Position numbers and translations under genes: made by a program. The notes beneath the pieces were generated by a model that saw only the letters and a list, made by a program, of their open reading frames with translations, did no database searches and had not been told where the DNA came from. This document shows, one piece after another, positions 21,906 through 33,942 of a stretch of DNA of 64,000 nt. Position 1 is the first letter of the stretch. Each line of letters begins with the position of its first letter. The stretch comes from Ampelomyces quisqualis. Taxonomy: Eukaryota; Ascomycota; Dothideomycetes; Pleosporales; Phaeosphaeriaceae. Location: contig JAGTXZ010000011.1 in assembly GCA_018398575.1 (NCBI GenBank), forward strand, positions 744,001-808,000. The letters are read 5' to 3'.

Positions 21906-24404
21906 ATGCCTATCAACGCTCCAGCATCACCGAACGCAGGCGGATCAAATCGAGATGATGAGGGGTCAGCGACAAAAAGGACGCAAATTGCGTGCCTGAA
22001 CTGCAGGAAACGCAAGAGTAGATGTTTGCTGTAAGTGCTGCGCGTGACTTCGCTTCGTCGGCAAACTTCACGTTCAAGTGCTGCGGTGCCGGCAAGCTTC
22101 ATGACTTCACATTGCTCGAACGACCCTCGGACAATCGAACGAGACACACTTCTGGACTAAGCGATCCGCACTGCGACGACAGATTGGCGAAACGAGAGCT
22201 AACATGCCCGGCCTGCCAGCGACGAAAGCAGTTCCATCCCATGTCTACGATGCAAGCGCGACAACCTCGACTGCGTCCTCGGCGGCAGCAATCGCGGCGG
22301 ACGTCGCGTGCGAAAGAAGCCTCGATTAGACGATGCACCATCACCTGCGACGACAACGACGCTGCCTCCGCTCACGACACCGCGCACCGACGATGGGAGC
22401 TTCCATGCTCTCGGTAACTTGGGGACATGGTCGCATGTGCAGCAAGGCACCGACGAGGAAGATCCTGCAACGCGATCAGATTCCTCGAATCCTGACGAAC
22501 TGCAATTCTCCAATCTGCAAAACCCATCAGATGCGCTGGGTATACTGGCTCGGGTGGCGGGGGAATCAAGCTCCAACGACGCGGTTACTGGACTTGACGT
22601 GCCATCGCTGTCATTCTCATATCCATTGCTTGATCGAGGCATACTTACAGTGCACTCGCTGTGTCAGCTGTTGGTGAGATTCCAACAACATTACCACCCA
22701 TACTTCCCTGTGGCGCCGGCTCATGCGTTTGAGACGTCGCGGCTGGCGGATATGGTGAAGAAGGAGCCGCATCTTTTGACTGCGCTGCTTTTGGTCGCGT
22801 CTAAAGACTTGGTGGATGAACCGCATGTATATGAGGCTTGCATCGAGCATATGAAGAGCTTGGTATCAGACTTGGCAGCTGGTGGCGACGCAGACATCGA
22901 AGCAGTTGAAGCACTACTCATACTGACTGAGTGGGCACCATATACACAACGAGGGTCAGGAAAAGTCGGCAAAGGAGAAGAGGACAAGGAGAGCTGGATG
23001 CATGTAGGCCTTGCGCTTCGAATAGCGTATTTCCTGGCACTTGATCGATATTCCTTCCGCTTCGTAGACCAGACCAAAGACCCACATCATGATCGGAAAA
23101 GACTGATATGGACATCTGCATACGTCTCTGATCGACATACGAGCATCAGAATTGGAAGGGCGTTCTGGTCACGAGGACCTGGACCATTGACGACTTTACG
23201 CCGAGAAGACTATCCTTCCTTAATACCCAAAAGTCCGAATGAAGAGGACTATGCGTCGATATTTCAAGCCAATCTTGAACTCACTCAACTGTTCAGCAAC
23301 GTGCACGACACTTTATATTCGAATCCTTCGTCAAGCTTCCGGTCACACATGAGCGGCAGCTATATCAAGTTCATCGACGACTTCCGCTCTGCAATCTACG
23401 GCTGGAAAAGTGTTTGGGGAACACTGACTTGTTCTCCACACCTGAAAGCTTGTTTGCTTATGTCGTATGATTATCTCCGGCTGTATACAAACGCTTTTGC
23501 ATTTCAGGCCACTGTTCTTCGCGCCCTACCCGCTGCGAACAATAACAATAACAATCAATCTAGTGCAAATACTCCCGCCGCCAATGGACCAGCAAGTACC
23601 AATAGTAGTGGTTCATCCAACCACAGTATGCAGCCACCTCAACGCGTCTTCGTCAATAATGTCGGTGCCGTTGGCGACGCACGTTTCATCTATGAGGGCC
23701 TGGACGCTGCGAAAGCAATCTTGACTACAGTGAATAACTTTGTAGACCCCGAGCGCGGATTGCGCTTCATGCCACTTCGATATTATCTCTATCTCGTGTA
23801 CGCCGGTGTATTCTTGTACCGAGCGCGTTGCACAGGCGTAGTTTCGGCGGATGAAGATCGCGGCATGCGCGCCATGATCCAAGAAACTGTGGCGCGACTA
23901 CAAAGAAGTAGTGTTGGCCCGGGTACACCCGGAGCCAGATACGCACAGCTGTTGAAGCTCCTATGGGCCCGAGTCCCGCGCAAAGAGCGAGGAAATCAAG
24001 GCAGTGGCATGTTCAGACATCCAGGAACAGGCGTCGCGAGCAATGTCGTTGATGTGGAGGGCAACAATCTTGCCATCTCTCAGGCTCCTTATGTCCCTCC
24101 AATCCTTCCTTTACATCATGCCTCCATCATCACGCCGACTACGCAGCAACAACAAAGCCCGCAGAACTCTGCAGGCACAGGAGAGAGTCCGGCGATGACG
24201 GAGATGATGGGAGACTTTGGATGGACGGATCTGAGCGCTGTGAGTGAATTCGCAATTGGCGGCAACAATGGAAATGGACAGGGACAGACTGATGATGCGG
24301 CGCTCTGGAACGGATTTCTGCCACTGGATATGGGGTGGAATGCGAGCGCGTTCGGGTTTGAAGGGTTTGGTGGTGCGGAGGGGGAGTTGGGGATGCTGTT
24401 TTGA
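21906..24404 (+). CDS. Zn2Cys6 transcription factor with fungal-specific middle homology region
   Basis: Exons 21906-22030 and 22220-24404 give 769 residues. The 189-bp intron (GTAAGT, branch GCTAAC at 22197-22202, CAG) splits the zinc cluster just after the third cysteine. The joined cluster reads C30-X2-C33-X6-C40-X9-C50-X2-C53-X6-C60, which fits the Gal4-type binuclear zinc consensus, and is followed by a basic linker (RRVRKKPR). Residues about 150-420 match the fungal_trans region (LCQLLVRFQQHYHPYFPV, VEALLILTEWAP, MHVGLALRIAYFLALDR). The C-terminal part is Asn/Gln/Gly-rich and ends acidic, a likely activation region. DNA targets cannot be read from sequence. Without splicing, an in-frame TAA lies inside the 5' splice site. 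Confidence 0.9.
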
Positions 24405-25430
24405 GAAGTCTGCTGTGCAGCTTGTGTTTTCAGGAATACGTTGCACAGCAAGAACGCTACACGAGCTCGTACTATGCCGAGTATGTCGTTAAGTAGTATA
24501 GCTTCAGGAATTCTCCGTCCCGTTCATGATTCCTGTTTGGTGAGTGGCCACTCATCACGATGGGGCAGCCGAGAAAGTCTTCGTGGAATGAAAGGGCAAA
24601 TGTTACATACCCACCTGAGCGAGCGTGGGCGATGCCGAAAACACACAGTTGTCTATTTTGTCGACAATCTAGCTTTCTGTACAACTTGGAGAAGCTTTTC
24701 TTGGGATTGGCTATAAGTACAATGGTCTAGCGCTACCTATACGGACAGCGGCTGTGGCCGTAAAATCACCAATGCACGCAATTCGTCACATCTTGGTCAG
24801 ACTTCGATCCTTCTACCGCGTCGCACCATGACACCGATTATTCCACGGCCTCTTGATTGTCTAAAAGTACACGTAGCGATCCCTCGAGTGATCTCGTTTC
24901 CTTTCGTCCTCATCACGAGATCCACAATGGCTCCGGACTATCGCCCGCGCCTAGCAAAAAGGGAAGGTCGTCGCCTCCTCCAGATCATCTACGCCAATCA
25001 CTTTAAGTGCCGACCTTGTCGCCATCGTCGTCTGAAACGTCCATTCACCACCACCTGACCCTGGAGTTCAATCAGATGTGCGTTTGTGCGCCAGCCCGTT
25101 GCGGAAGCTCACTGGAGAAAGACGTAAAATGTCCCTTGTCGATCCCGCGTTGGCGCATGAAAGCTTGTCTGCTTTGAGGCTTATCGTTGGATCATTATAT
25201 TAAACACACTGCGGAGTACCAAGAAGGGGAGTAGCAGCTTCCTGGAGGCGACATAGCCCCGCGAGAAATTAAGTCACGTAGGGCAGGTGGGTATGGCTGG
25301 CTGGGTAGGTGTGTTTGTGTACACGTGCTAAGTACATCTTCGAGTGCCGTGGTGCAATGCGCTGGTTTTTATAAAGTAGAGTTTTGTCCGCGTCTAATCT
25401 TTCGATCACTTGTGCGCTCCCGTTATCGTC
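24405..25430. other. 1.0-kb gene-free stretch upstream of the carboxypeptidase
   Basis: No convincing coding frame; a 76-codon frame at 24828-25058 has no recognisable feature. The sequence near 25370-25430 is the likely core promoter and leader of the carboxypeptidase gene, with a TTTATAAAG element at about 25368-25376. Confidence 0.55.
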
Positions 25431-26790
25431 ATGAAGTTCCTTGGTGTTGCCCTCGCCTCGCTGGGCTTTGCGTCTGCTGCTTCAGTCACGAAGAAGGTCA
25501 GCTACGATGAATGGAAAGTGTACCGCATCAATATTGGTCCCAATGCCGCCAAAGTCGACGACGTCGTGAGCAAGTTCGATCTCCAGCTATGGAAGGGCAA
25601 GCCATCTTCGAGCAGCGTCGTCGACGTCATGGTCCCGCCGTCGCAGATCAAGGACTTTGAAGCATCTACCGAGGACGTTGAGACGAAAGTCATGCACGGC
25701 AATCTTGGCTTATCCATTGCTGACGAGGACACCTTCAGCGTCTATGCTGGTATTTGAACTATATTTTGGATTAATGTACCAGCAAGCTGACAGTGATAAC
25801 AGCTGGTCTTGCGCCAAATGCTACTTGGTTCAAGTCATATCACGCGATCGCCGACCACTTGCAATGGATCACGGATCTTGCGGCTGCGTATCCTCAAAAC
25901 TCGGAGGTCATTTCGGCTGGCAAATCCGGAGAAGGTCGCGATATCAGAGGTATTCATATCTGGGGCAGTGGCGGCAAAGGATCGAAGAAGGGTGTAGTAT
26001 GGCACGGAACTGTGCACGCGCGAGAGTGGATCACAACCATGTCAGTCTTGTCCCCCCAGATCGGATCAATATAGTTACTGATGATATTCCCAGGGTCGTT
26101 GAGTATGCAGCGTACCAGCTCCTCACCTCCACCGACGCTACAACTGCCTCGTTCAAAGACAAGTACGACTTCTACATCTTCCCCATCGTCAACCCAGATG
26201 GCTTTGCGTACACGCAATCCACCGACCGCATGTGGCGCAAGAACCGCCAAACGACGCCGACCGCAAGCTGCGTAGGGCGCGACATCAACCGCAACTGGCC
26301 GAACCACTGGGACCAGCGCGGCGGCGCCAGCACCTCGCCCTGCGCAGAAGACTACAAAGGCCCATCTGCCGGCGACGGCGTCGAAACCAAAGCCCTCAAA
26401 GCCCAACTCGATGCCATCGCCGCGGGAAAAGGGGTCCAATTGTACATGGACATACATTCGTACTCGCAGCTCTGGCTGTATCCCTACGGCTACACATGTT
26501 CCGGCGCCGTCCCCAATGCAGCGAAAAATCAGGCCCTGACTGCCGGCGCCATCGCGGCCGTCAAAGCCGTGCACGGCACCGTCTTCGAGGGCGGTCCCAT
26601 TTGCACCACCATCTATCAGGTCAGTGGCGATAGCGTGGACTATGCGTTTGAAGTTGCCAAGGCGACGTTTAGCATGACTGTTGAGTTGAGGGATACAGGC
26701 ACATATGGGTTTGTATTGCCCGCGGCGCAGATTGTGCCTAGTGCGGAGGAGATGTGGGCGGGGTTGGCGTATTTATTGAAGAACATGTAG
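25431..26790 (+). CDS. secreted M14A metallocarboxypeptidase (carboxypeptidase A type)
   Basis: Exons 25431-25749, 25803-26040 and 26094-26790 give 417 residues; both introns are 53 bp. A signal peptide covers about residues 1-17 (MKFLGVALASLGFASAA), a propeptide runs to about residue 105, and the catalytic domain follows. The zinc ligands are H178 and E181 (HAREW) and H307 (DIHSYSQLWLYP); the substrate-binding pair is N251-R252 (RDINRNWP); Y360 (TIYQ) and the general base E383 (TVELRDTGTYGF) are present. All key residues are kept, so the enzyme should be active after propeptide removal, cleaving C-terminal residues from peptides outside the cell. The ATG at 25431 is preferred to the upstream GTG frame because it begins the signal peptide. 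A secreted nutrient-acquisition protease is the likely role. Confidence 0.93.
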
Positions 26791-28304
26791 ACGGTGAATG
26801 TGTAGTCGCAGGAATCCTAATTATCCATATCGACATATTTTGTCTTGGCCCCATCCTTCTCCTGCGAGTGTCGTTGACATGCACCACACATCAATCCCTT
26901 TCTTTTGACCCCGGCATTTCCATCCCCACGTTCAAGCCCCCAATCCCCTTCATCCCACACAGATATTTTTCATCGTCTCTTACACCTCGCGTCCCCACCA
27001 CCATCCGAACACGTCGTTTCTGCTATCCATCAGCCGGTCCCCACCCACCCATCTTACCAAACACTTACGCGCCGAGCACAACGTCTCGTACTCATCTTTC
27101 CCATTAACACAGCGAATAATCCACCACTTGGAACTACACCGCCTCTCGCCCTCTCTGCACGCCCCACCCAGACACGAAAAGGCAGCGAGGACCAAGAGGA
27201 AACCCGCAAAGACATGCATCGCAGCGTATACCACAACGAAGAAGCGGTATTATTCCAGTTTTAGTTTTTTTTTTTTGCTTCTCGCCTTGCACTGCGCAAC
27301 GATATGAAAAAATAACTCTGTATCCGTGCAGGGAAAGTAATAATCGACAATGGGGGAAAAAAGTTTACAAGGGCCGCAGCGTGTCCTGGCACAAGAGTGC
27401 CCGTGTCCTAACCATATATCCACGTATACATGGACCACAAGCACCTTCTTATCTTGCGCGGGCGGAGCGAGAACAAAGAAAAATTCGCTGGGGGGAAAAC
27501 AAGACGCTTTGCGAAGATAAGATGCCGGCGATTGTGGGCGGTTACACTGTGAACGGGTATCGTGTGTTTGGCCGTGGTGAGATAGCTGACAAGATGCTGT
27601 GGACTGGAGCGAATGGGAAGCCTTGCATGCGCCCGACAATGAATAACTTTGAAGTGTTGGGTCAAGTGATGGATTACTGTGTTACGCAAGTGTCACGCCG
27701 GGAAGACGTTTGCGGCGATGATGGCACGTTGGGAACGGGGCTTAGCAGGATGTAGCATAGGACTTGTCAGTTCGCAAGATACGTCATGTGTAAAAATCAT
27801 GCCGACGGGCAGTGAGTACTTTCAGTATTTTGTCATACTTTGACTGTATAAGCCGTGGTCTTTTAGGTAGTGTTCGAATGCATTCATATCTACTATACAA
27901 GTCCAACTGCCAACCCAAGGTTTCCCAGGTTCTCGATGATGAGGTCGAATGCGATCATATCATGATAATCATATTCCTCATCCATGCATCCAAAACAGAG
28001 CCGCCCAACTGGGAAGCCTTATTCCAAAATGTGTATATGAACCGCAGACTCCTTTCGAAATGCAATACAATGCGCGGCGCTCCATGTGCTCCGGTAATTC
28101 TAAACAGCCCATGATGATGAAGGGGTACAGAAGGGTATAATGGTGGAAGGTGTCCGCGCGCCAAAGCAAAGGTGGGATAGGATGTTGGGATACTGATAGA
28201 AGTAGAAGGGACCATTGTGACCCTGGGCGGAAAAGCGACAGCGTGCGGTTCGTTTATCCAGGACGTCGAGAAGAAAAGGTAGGGCACCCGAGTTCCTACG
28301 GTCA
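26791..28304. other. 1.5-kb convergent gene-free stretch
   Basis: It lies between the stops of the carboxypeptidase and CDC27. It has a poly-T run at 27267-27277 and C-rich stretches. One 77-residue ATG frame (27522-27755) is reported as a weak candidate under findings. Nothing else is recognised. Confidence 0.55.
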
Positions 28305-30848
28305 TTATTGGTCTTCCTCACTGGTCCAGCCGCCATCCTCATCCTGGTCGATGCTTTCCAGCACTTCCTTGATGATACCGTGAGACTTTGGATCGAGATT
28401 CATCGCGATCGTCAAGTGCCTAATGGCATTCGCGCGATCGTGCAGCTTCTTGTAGCAGCGTCCGAGCAGGAAGTGCACATTCGGGTCTTCTGGCGCAATG
28501 TCTTTCAAGATGAGGCATTCTTGAACCGACATATCCGGCGCATTAAGTTTGAGCAGAACTTGCGCCTTGCGAAAGCGAGCCATTTTAGAAAGCGAATCGA
28601 CTTTAAGCGCGGCCTCGAATTGCATCAGTGCCGGCTCGATCTTCTTCATGCGGTCCAGCATCTGTGGTCATTAGCAATGTTCCGTGAGCTGCAGGCAGAT
28701 GACTTACCACTCCAATCCTCACAAGGATCATGGCGTTGTTCGGATTAATGCGTGCTGCTTCCCGATAGTGCTTCTCAGCAACATCAAACTTGCCCATCCG
28801 CTCGTACACACTGCCCAACCCGTACCAGCCGTTATAGTGCCGAATGTCAGCACTAATGGCACCGCGGAATGCCACCATGGCTTTGTCAAACTCCTCGTTG
28901 GTGACATGCTCGTGGCCCTGAAGTGTGAAGGCGTATGCAAAATGGGGGTCGAGTTGCGAAGCCCGACTGAAGCATTGAATAGCATCGTCGTGTTGACGAT
29001 CCAGTGACTTTGCATTGCCCAGTGCACACCAAGCTTGTGGCGAGAGTCGATCCTGGTCCATCAGAGTATGTGCAAGATGACCCAGCGGCACCTCTTTCTT
29101 GAGCTGCCACAGTGTATTGGAGTAAACCTCCATATGCTCCAGGTATGACGGTGCCTTGTCTCGAATCTTCTTGAAAACCTCCTCGGCATCCCAGTACTGC
29201 TCCTGCTCGTAATGGGCCCTGCCAATCTGTGCAAGGATCCACGGTGTCTCGCGTTGGGGAGTTGACAGGCTTGCGAACGCTTCCAATGCTTTCTTTGCGT
29301 CGTATTTGCTCAAATGTCTGTAGCCTGAACCGATCTTGAGCAACAAACTTAGCAGCCAGTTCAGGGCGTCCTGCTCTCGTGCTGTCTCAGCTGGAGGTAC
29401 CATTCGTGGAGGTGGACCGTTGAATGCAGCTGCGCTTGTCGGTCGTGATTGGGGTTTCGTAGAATCAGAAACGTCGAAGTGCGGGTTCCGGTTGCCACTA
29501 ACTACCCTTCCCACCGTCGAGGTCGTGTTGGTCTTACCCTTTGTCCCAGTTGCCCTCACTTTTCGGAGCTCTCTTCGATCTTTCGTCTCCGAATCTCGAT
29601 CTCTGCTCGATGCGTTGGCCATACGACTACTTCCTGTGCGGAACCCAGTAGTGACCGAGTTTAGTATTCGCACACTTCTTCGAGGTGGAGCGGCTGTGGG
29701 ATCCATGGCTTGAGTGTTGGAGACCTGCGAATGCTGCGCTGAATGACCTGACACGGTCCTCTTATGACCGTTCTGGTTGATTGGTCTCGGTATGTCCGTC
29801 TGGTCGGATTCAGGAACTGTCTTCGTTCGTGATCTCGAAGTGATGGGACGCATTTTAGGTGGCTCCTCCGTGGCATTGAAATTCAGACGCGTCTTCCGTA
29901 GAGGGGCTTGATTTAGTTGTACTTCAGGCCCTTGCTCGTTCATGACTGGCCCTCCCGCTTCGCCCATCATGATATCCTCGTCATGGAAGCCTTGCCCGTT
30001 TGCTACCGGAGTCTCCAGGTTATGGTGCACGTCGTTCGCTGCAGGTTTACTGCCATTCAGCCGCGAGAGAAGGTTCGATCCTCCAGGGTTGAGACTAACG
30101 TCGCCTCCTTGCCGTGAGGACGGGTTGAAAGGGTCCACGTCCGGAGTCGAGACAAACGGATTCCTTGCGTCTGAACTCTCGTGTGCCGCCGCAACAGGAT
30201 GGGAAGTGCCGTTCGGCGCTGATTGCGATATCGATGCCAGCATATCCGGCGTGATCTTGAATATGTTGTGCGGGCGGACGGCAGCACCCAGATCACAAAG
30301 GCCAGTGAAAGCGTCCCACATGAACGGATTCATCTTCAGCGCCGCGACAAAGTTTTCAATAGCCTTCTGGTTGTTGTCGGCCGCCGCATACAGTTTGCCC
30401 AGTATGCAACAACACGCCGCTGCGTCGGGGACGTGTCGTCTTGAGGTTTCGGAATGTTTGTCTGGCGATGTTAGCGTCATCTCCAAAGCATAGCCGCCGT
30501 GACGCGCTTACTCCAGTGATTGCGACCAGACCACAGGCCTCGAGCCTTTTCCAATGCCTGGATGCCCGGTTCGTGTCGCTCGAGGCCCAGACATGCCTGC
30601 GCAAAGACATAGGCGCAGCCCAGATGTTGCGACTGCGCTCCCTTGGACTTGGAGTAGTCATAGGCGGCTTTGTAGCGTCCGAGTCGAAGATTACAGAGCG
30701 CCAGCAGGTGCGTGGCGTCGGCGTTGCGTGGCTCGAGAGCGTGGAGGCGACCTGCGAGGAAGAGTGCGTTGTCGGCGAAGCCGTTATCGAGATGGTAGTG
30801 TATCAGCTGCCGCAGCTGGGCGTTTACACCACTCGGAGGCGGTGACAT
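28305..30848 (-). CDS. CDC27: anaphase-promoting complex subunit CDC27/APC3 (bimA)
   Basis: Minus-strand exons 30512-30848, 28708-30461 and 28305-28661, with introns of 50 and 46 bp, join in frame to 815 residues. The N terminus has TPR helices (DNALFLAGRLHALEPRNADATHLLALCNLRLGRYKAAYDYSK), followed by LGKLYAAADNNQKAIENFVAALKMNPFMWDAF. A disordered Ser/Pro-rich middle (about residues 180-450) precedes an array of TPRs to the C terminus (AWCALGNAKSLDRQHDDAIQCFSRAS, YNGWYGLGSVYERMGKFDVAEKHYREA, VHFLLGRCYKKLHDRANAIRHLTIAM). Known role: scaffold subunit of the APC/C E3 ligase that binds activator C-terminal IR tails and drives mitotic exit; the Aspergillus orthologue is bimA. It diverges from SND2. 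Confidence 0.95.
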
Positions 30849-31395
30849 GACGGGCGGTTGTTGTGATGGTGGCCGAGGCCGGCGCCCACGAGTGAAAGTC
30901 GAACTGGGTTAGAGGCGCTGTGGTAGTATCGTCATGGGCGCGGTGGGGAGGAGAGGCCGAGGTGAGACGGTCGTACGGCAGGCGTGTCACCGTGAAGGGC
31001 GATGTTGTGTTGTTGCTAGGGAACGCTTTCGGGTGTTCGACAAAGCAAATTGGCAAACAAGACCGGAGCGCGGCACAGGTGAAGGCGAGCAGGTCAGGCG
31101 GTCATGTTCAGGGTGCAGCTGGGAGCGCGAGCAGCTGCAGGGCGTCCAAGTGCAGCGCGCGTCGGTTGTTGTTCGTGTGTCGCGGGTCGTGAAGCTGCTC
31201 GGGCTTGAGGCTTGTGCTTTGTTTGCATCGGGCAGGCGCAACCAATCACGCCCCACACCGCCCAGGTGCCTTACTTTTGGCCGCAGACGCCATCCGCTTT
31301 CGACGTCACCACACACACGCCGCGACCACAACAACAACAACAACGACAACAACCGATTTTGACGCCCGTCGCCGAGATCCAGGGCAGTCTCCAAC
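30849..31395. promoter_or_regulatory. divergent promoter region CDC27 / SND2
   Basis: 547 bp separate the two start codons. A short CAA-type microsatellite (31328-31352) lies just upstream of SND2 in its likely leader. Frames crossing the region start at non-ATG codons or have no family match. Confidence 0.6.
31328..31352 (+). repeat. (CAA)n microsatellite in SND2 leader
   Basis: An imperfect acaacaacaacaacaacgac-type run of about 25 bp lies roughly 45 bp upstream of the SND2 ATG. Confidence 0.8.
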
Positions 31396-31962
31396 ATGGC
31401 CCAAGTGTGTATCTCCACATCGGAAAGATCTGCCCACTAACCCACCTGCCAGAAAGCCACCAAAACCCTCGCCGCATCCAACACCTCCCGCCTCAACCAA
31501 ACCCTCTACCTGACCCTCTTCATCCACCTCCTCTACTGGGCTCTCCGCGGCATCCTCTACCGCTCAACATTCACCCGGCGCTCGCTACTCCTCTACGTCC
31601 TCCTCTCGGCGCCCCAACTCGCCATCCAATTCCTCTTCGAGCGACAATCCCGGCCTGTCCTTACCCCAGACGGTGCCCTCAAGCGCGCAGGCGAAGATCT
31701 CGAAGCCAAAGGCCTGACAGAATACATGTGGGACGTCGTATACTGGACCTACGGCGTTATTTTCTTCGTCGCCGTGACGGGCGATTGGGCCTGGTGGTTG
31801 TGGAGCGTTATCCCCGCGTATAGCGTGTACGCCGCGTGGACGACGTACACGGGCATGAGGGGCGGGTATACGGATGCAGCGGGCGTGCCGCAGCCACAGG
31901 CCGCGAGCAAGAGGCAGGCGAAGATGGAAAAGAGGGGCGACAAGAAGGTTGCGTATCGGTGA
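31396..31962 (+). CDS. SND2: SND2 / TMEM208 ER-targeting membrane protein
   Basis: Exon 1 is only 9 bp (31396-31404, Met-Ala-Gln), followed by a 48-bp intron (GTGTGT...CACTAACCCACCTGCCAG) and exon 2 at 31453-31962; the product has 172 residues. Hydrophobic segments are TLYLTLFIHLLYWALRGIL, LLLYVLLSAPQLAIQFLF, VVYWTYGVIFFVAVTG and WAWWLWSVIPAYSVYAAW, with a basic tail SKRQAKMEKRGDKK. This matches TMEM208/Snd2 (yeast YLR065C/Env10) in length and order. Known role: SRP-independent targeting of membrane proteins to the ER. The short first exon explains why the main frame has no ATG of its own at the right place. The start codon context (caacATGGCC) is good. Confidence 0.9.
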
Positions 31963-32501
31963 GGGAAGGGGGGCCGGAGAATGCCACGCCACGCCGCGCC
32001 ATGAGCAGAGGTTTGTTCAAAGCGATGCTGGGGTGTGCCGAGCTAGACTCGAAAAGGTGCACCGCAAGGGCTTGCGTTGGCTTCACAAGTACCGAGTACC
32101 AGAGTATATGCGTGTCTCGCCGAATTGCACACGCATGGTCCGGCTGCGACACCCAAGCCTATCGCATCGCTCGCCGAGGTCGCAACACCCCATCACGCCA
32201 TGTCAGGCAAGGGCTGGATGCTGTGACTCTCTTTCAGAGCGTAGTGAGTAAGCCATCTAAGACCAAGTAGCGTAGAAATTACCACGCGGGGCGTAAACGC
32301 TTGTGCAACTCTGCGGGGAAGTCCGAGTGGTGTTGGACCATGACCGGTGAAGCATAGGTATGCATGTGTCAGGAGATCCTGCTTCAGGACCAAAGTCTTG
32401 TACGCACCAACACTGGTCTGACTTGAACTTGCGTGTTCGACATTCATGTCATTGCTCGGCTATAGTTGCAGCACGCAGAAACATAATATTGATACACATC
32501 C
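31963..32501. other. convergent intergenic stretch SND2 / mS45
   Basis: 3' ends of two convergent genes. No coding or RNA feature recognised. Confidence 0.6.
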
Positions 32502-33942
32502 CTACGCCTCCACCTTGGTAGGAATCTTGACAAGGCCCTTCTTCCTATCCTGATGCGGCACACCATACCGCCACCCCGTGCCTCTATGATCCCTCCCATC
32601 CCTACCCGCCGCATCGACACTCACATCGCGAAACACAAAGTCCCATCGCCTCTGGGGCACGACCTTTTGTGCGCGTATCTCAGCTAGCTTCGCCTCTTCA
32701 ATCTTTCTTTTCTCTGCTTGCTCGGCTTCCATGCGCTGTTCCGCCCGACGCGTGCGCTCTTGCAAGCTTAGACCAAGCTCGATTTCGCGCTCGGCGTGGA
32801 CGAGTTCGGGGTGCGGAATCCGGGCGTCGGCAGGGAGGAGGTCGTTGTCGAATGCGCGGCCGGCGTCAGCACGTGTGAAGTGGCGGGATTCGGAGACGGG
32901 GACGAAGAGTTGTTGGCGGGTGGCGGGGTGGACAATGAGGTCATTGATGGGTTCGTGGGTGATGGGGCGTTTGTTTCTGTTGCCGGGTATTGACGTGTCG
33001 ACATGTGGTGTTGTAGGAAGCATTTCGAGGACGGCTTTGGAGTAGGGGATCGCGAGGCGTTTGCCCTGATCTCCAGTGTCAGTTATATATCATTGGATAT
33101 GCGTGTGGTAGAGTCGAGGATGGTTGGTGACGTTCAGCAAGAGCATGACTTGATTTTGTAACCATGTAGATGTCTTCAAGACTAATCGAATTTTGAAGCT
33201 ATCTCATCATGTCATAGAGGGAGAGAGGATTGTTGGTACGTACCTGTGCAATCCATTCCTTCTCCATCTGCTTCAGTCGCACAACCGCGCCCACACGCTC
33301 ATTGCTGACACCGAACTCGACACTGGCAAGCGAGACTGTTGCTCCATCCCGCATGACCCGCTGGTATATAGCTTCTCGTAGGGGCTCGCTCAGCACAGGC
33401 TGACTTCGGAAGAACTGGTTTGCAGGAAACGGGCGCAAATCTTCTGCCGTTTCTGGTGGTAGCTGCGAACCCTCCGGCGGCTGTTTTCTTGATGGCTTTC
33501 CATTTGACTCTTCTGTAGCGCCCTCAGGTATAGCTTCTTCGAGTTTGTCCAGGTCTTCCTGTCCTTCAGGCAGCGCTTTCTCCGCCTCGGCGTCTCTCGT
33601 CACCTCCTCAGCTTTCATCGCGGGCTGCTTGTTTTCAAGCGAGTTCTGCTGTGTGGCATCTGGGCGTTGCCAATTTGGGGGCGCTCGAATCAAGTTCCCG
33701 TACCTGTCGTAGGCGCCGAGATAGTTTGTGGAGTTTGGTAATGGCTCCTTCAACTGCCTCCCAGGTCCGTTCATCCACTCATAGAACTTCCGCCGCCTCA
33801 ATGTGATTTGTTGACATGAAGTCTGTGAAAACTCTCGTGATAATCGTGCGGGTTGTGAGATGCACTGAGGGCGGGACGATGAGCAGATGATCGAAGGTGC
33901 AGACGACGAGGGAAGGTTGGTGGAACGTAACCGAGGAGGCAT
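32502..33942 (-). CDS. mitochondrial small-subunit ribosomal protein mS45 (Bot1/MRPS35 family)
   Basis: Exons 33244-33942 and 32502-33065 (178-bp intron, GTACGT...CAG) join in phase to 420 residues. The N terminus is basic and Ser-rich (MPPRLRSTNLPSSSAPS), fitting a mitochondrial presequence, with RRRKFYEWMNGPGRQLKEPLP next. Conserved blocks include NYLGAYDRYGNLIRAPPNW, FPANQFFRSQPVLSEPLREAIYQRV, VSNERVGAVVRLKQMEKEWIAQ then, after the intron, GKRLAIPYSKAVLEMLPTTPH, HEPINDLIVHPATRQQLFVPVSESR. These fit the 'eukaryotic mitochondrial regulator' family that includes S. pombe Bot1 and yeast Mrps35. Known role: mitoribosome small subunit, affecting respiration. Family call is from memory of these blocks. 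Confidence 0.85.

Noticed and set aside
25954..26574. 206-residue frame antisense to the carboxypeptidase
   Set aside because: The opposite strand carries every catalytic residue of an M14 enzyme; this is a shadow that crosses an intron.
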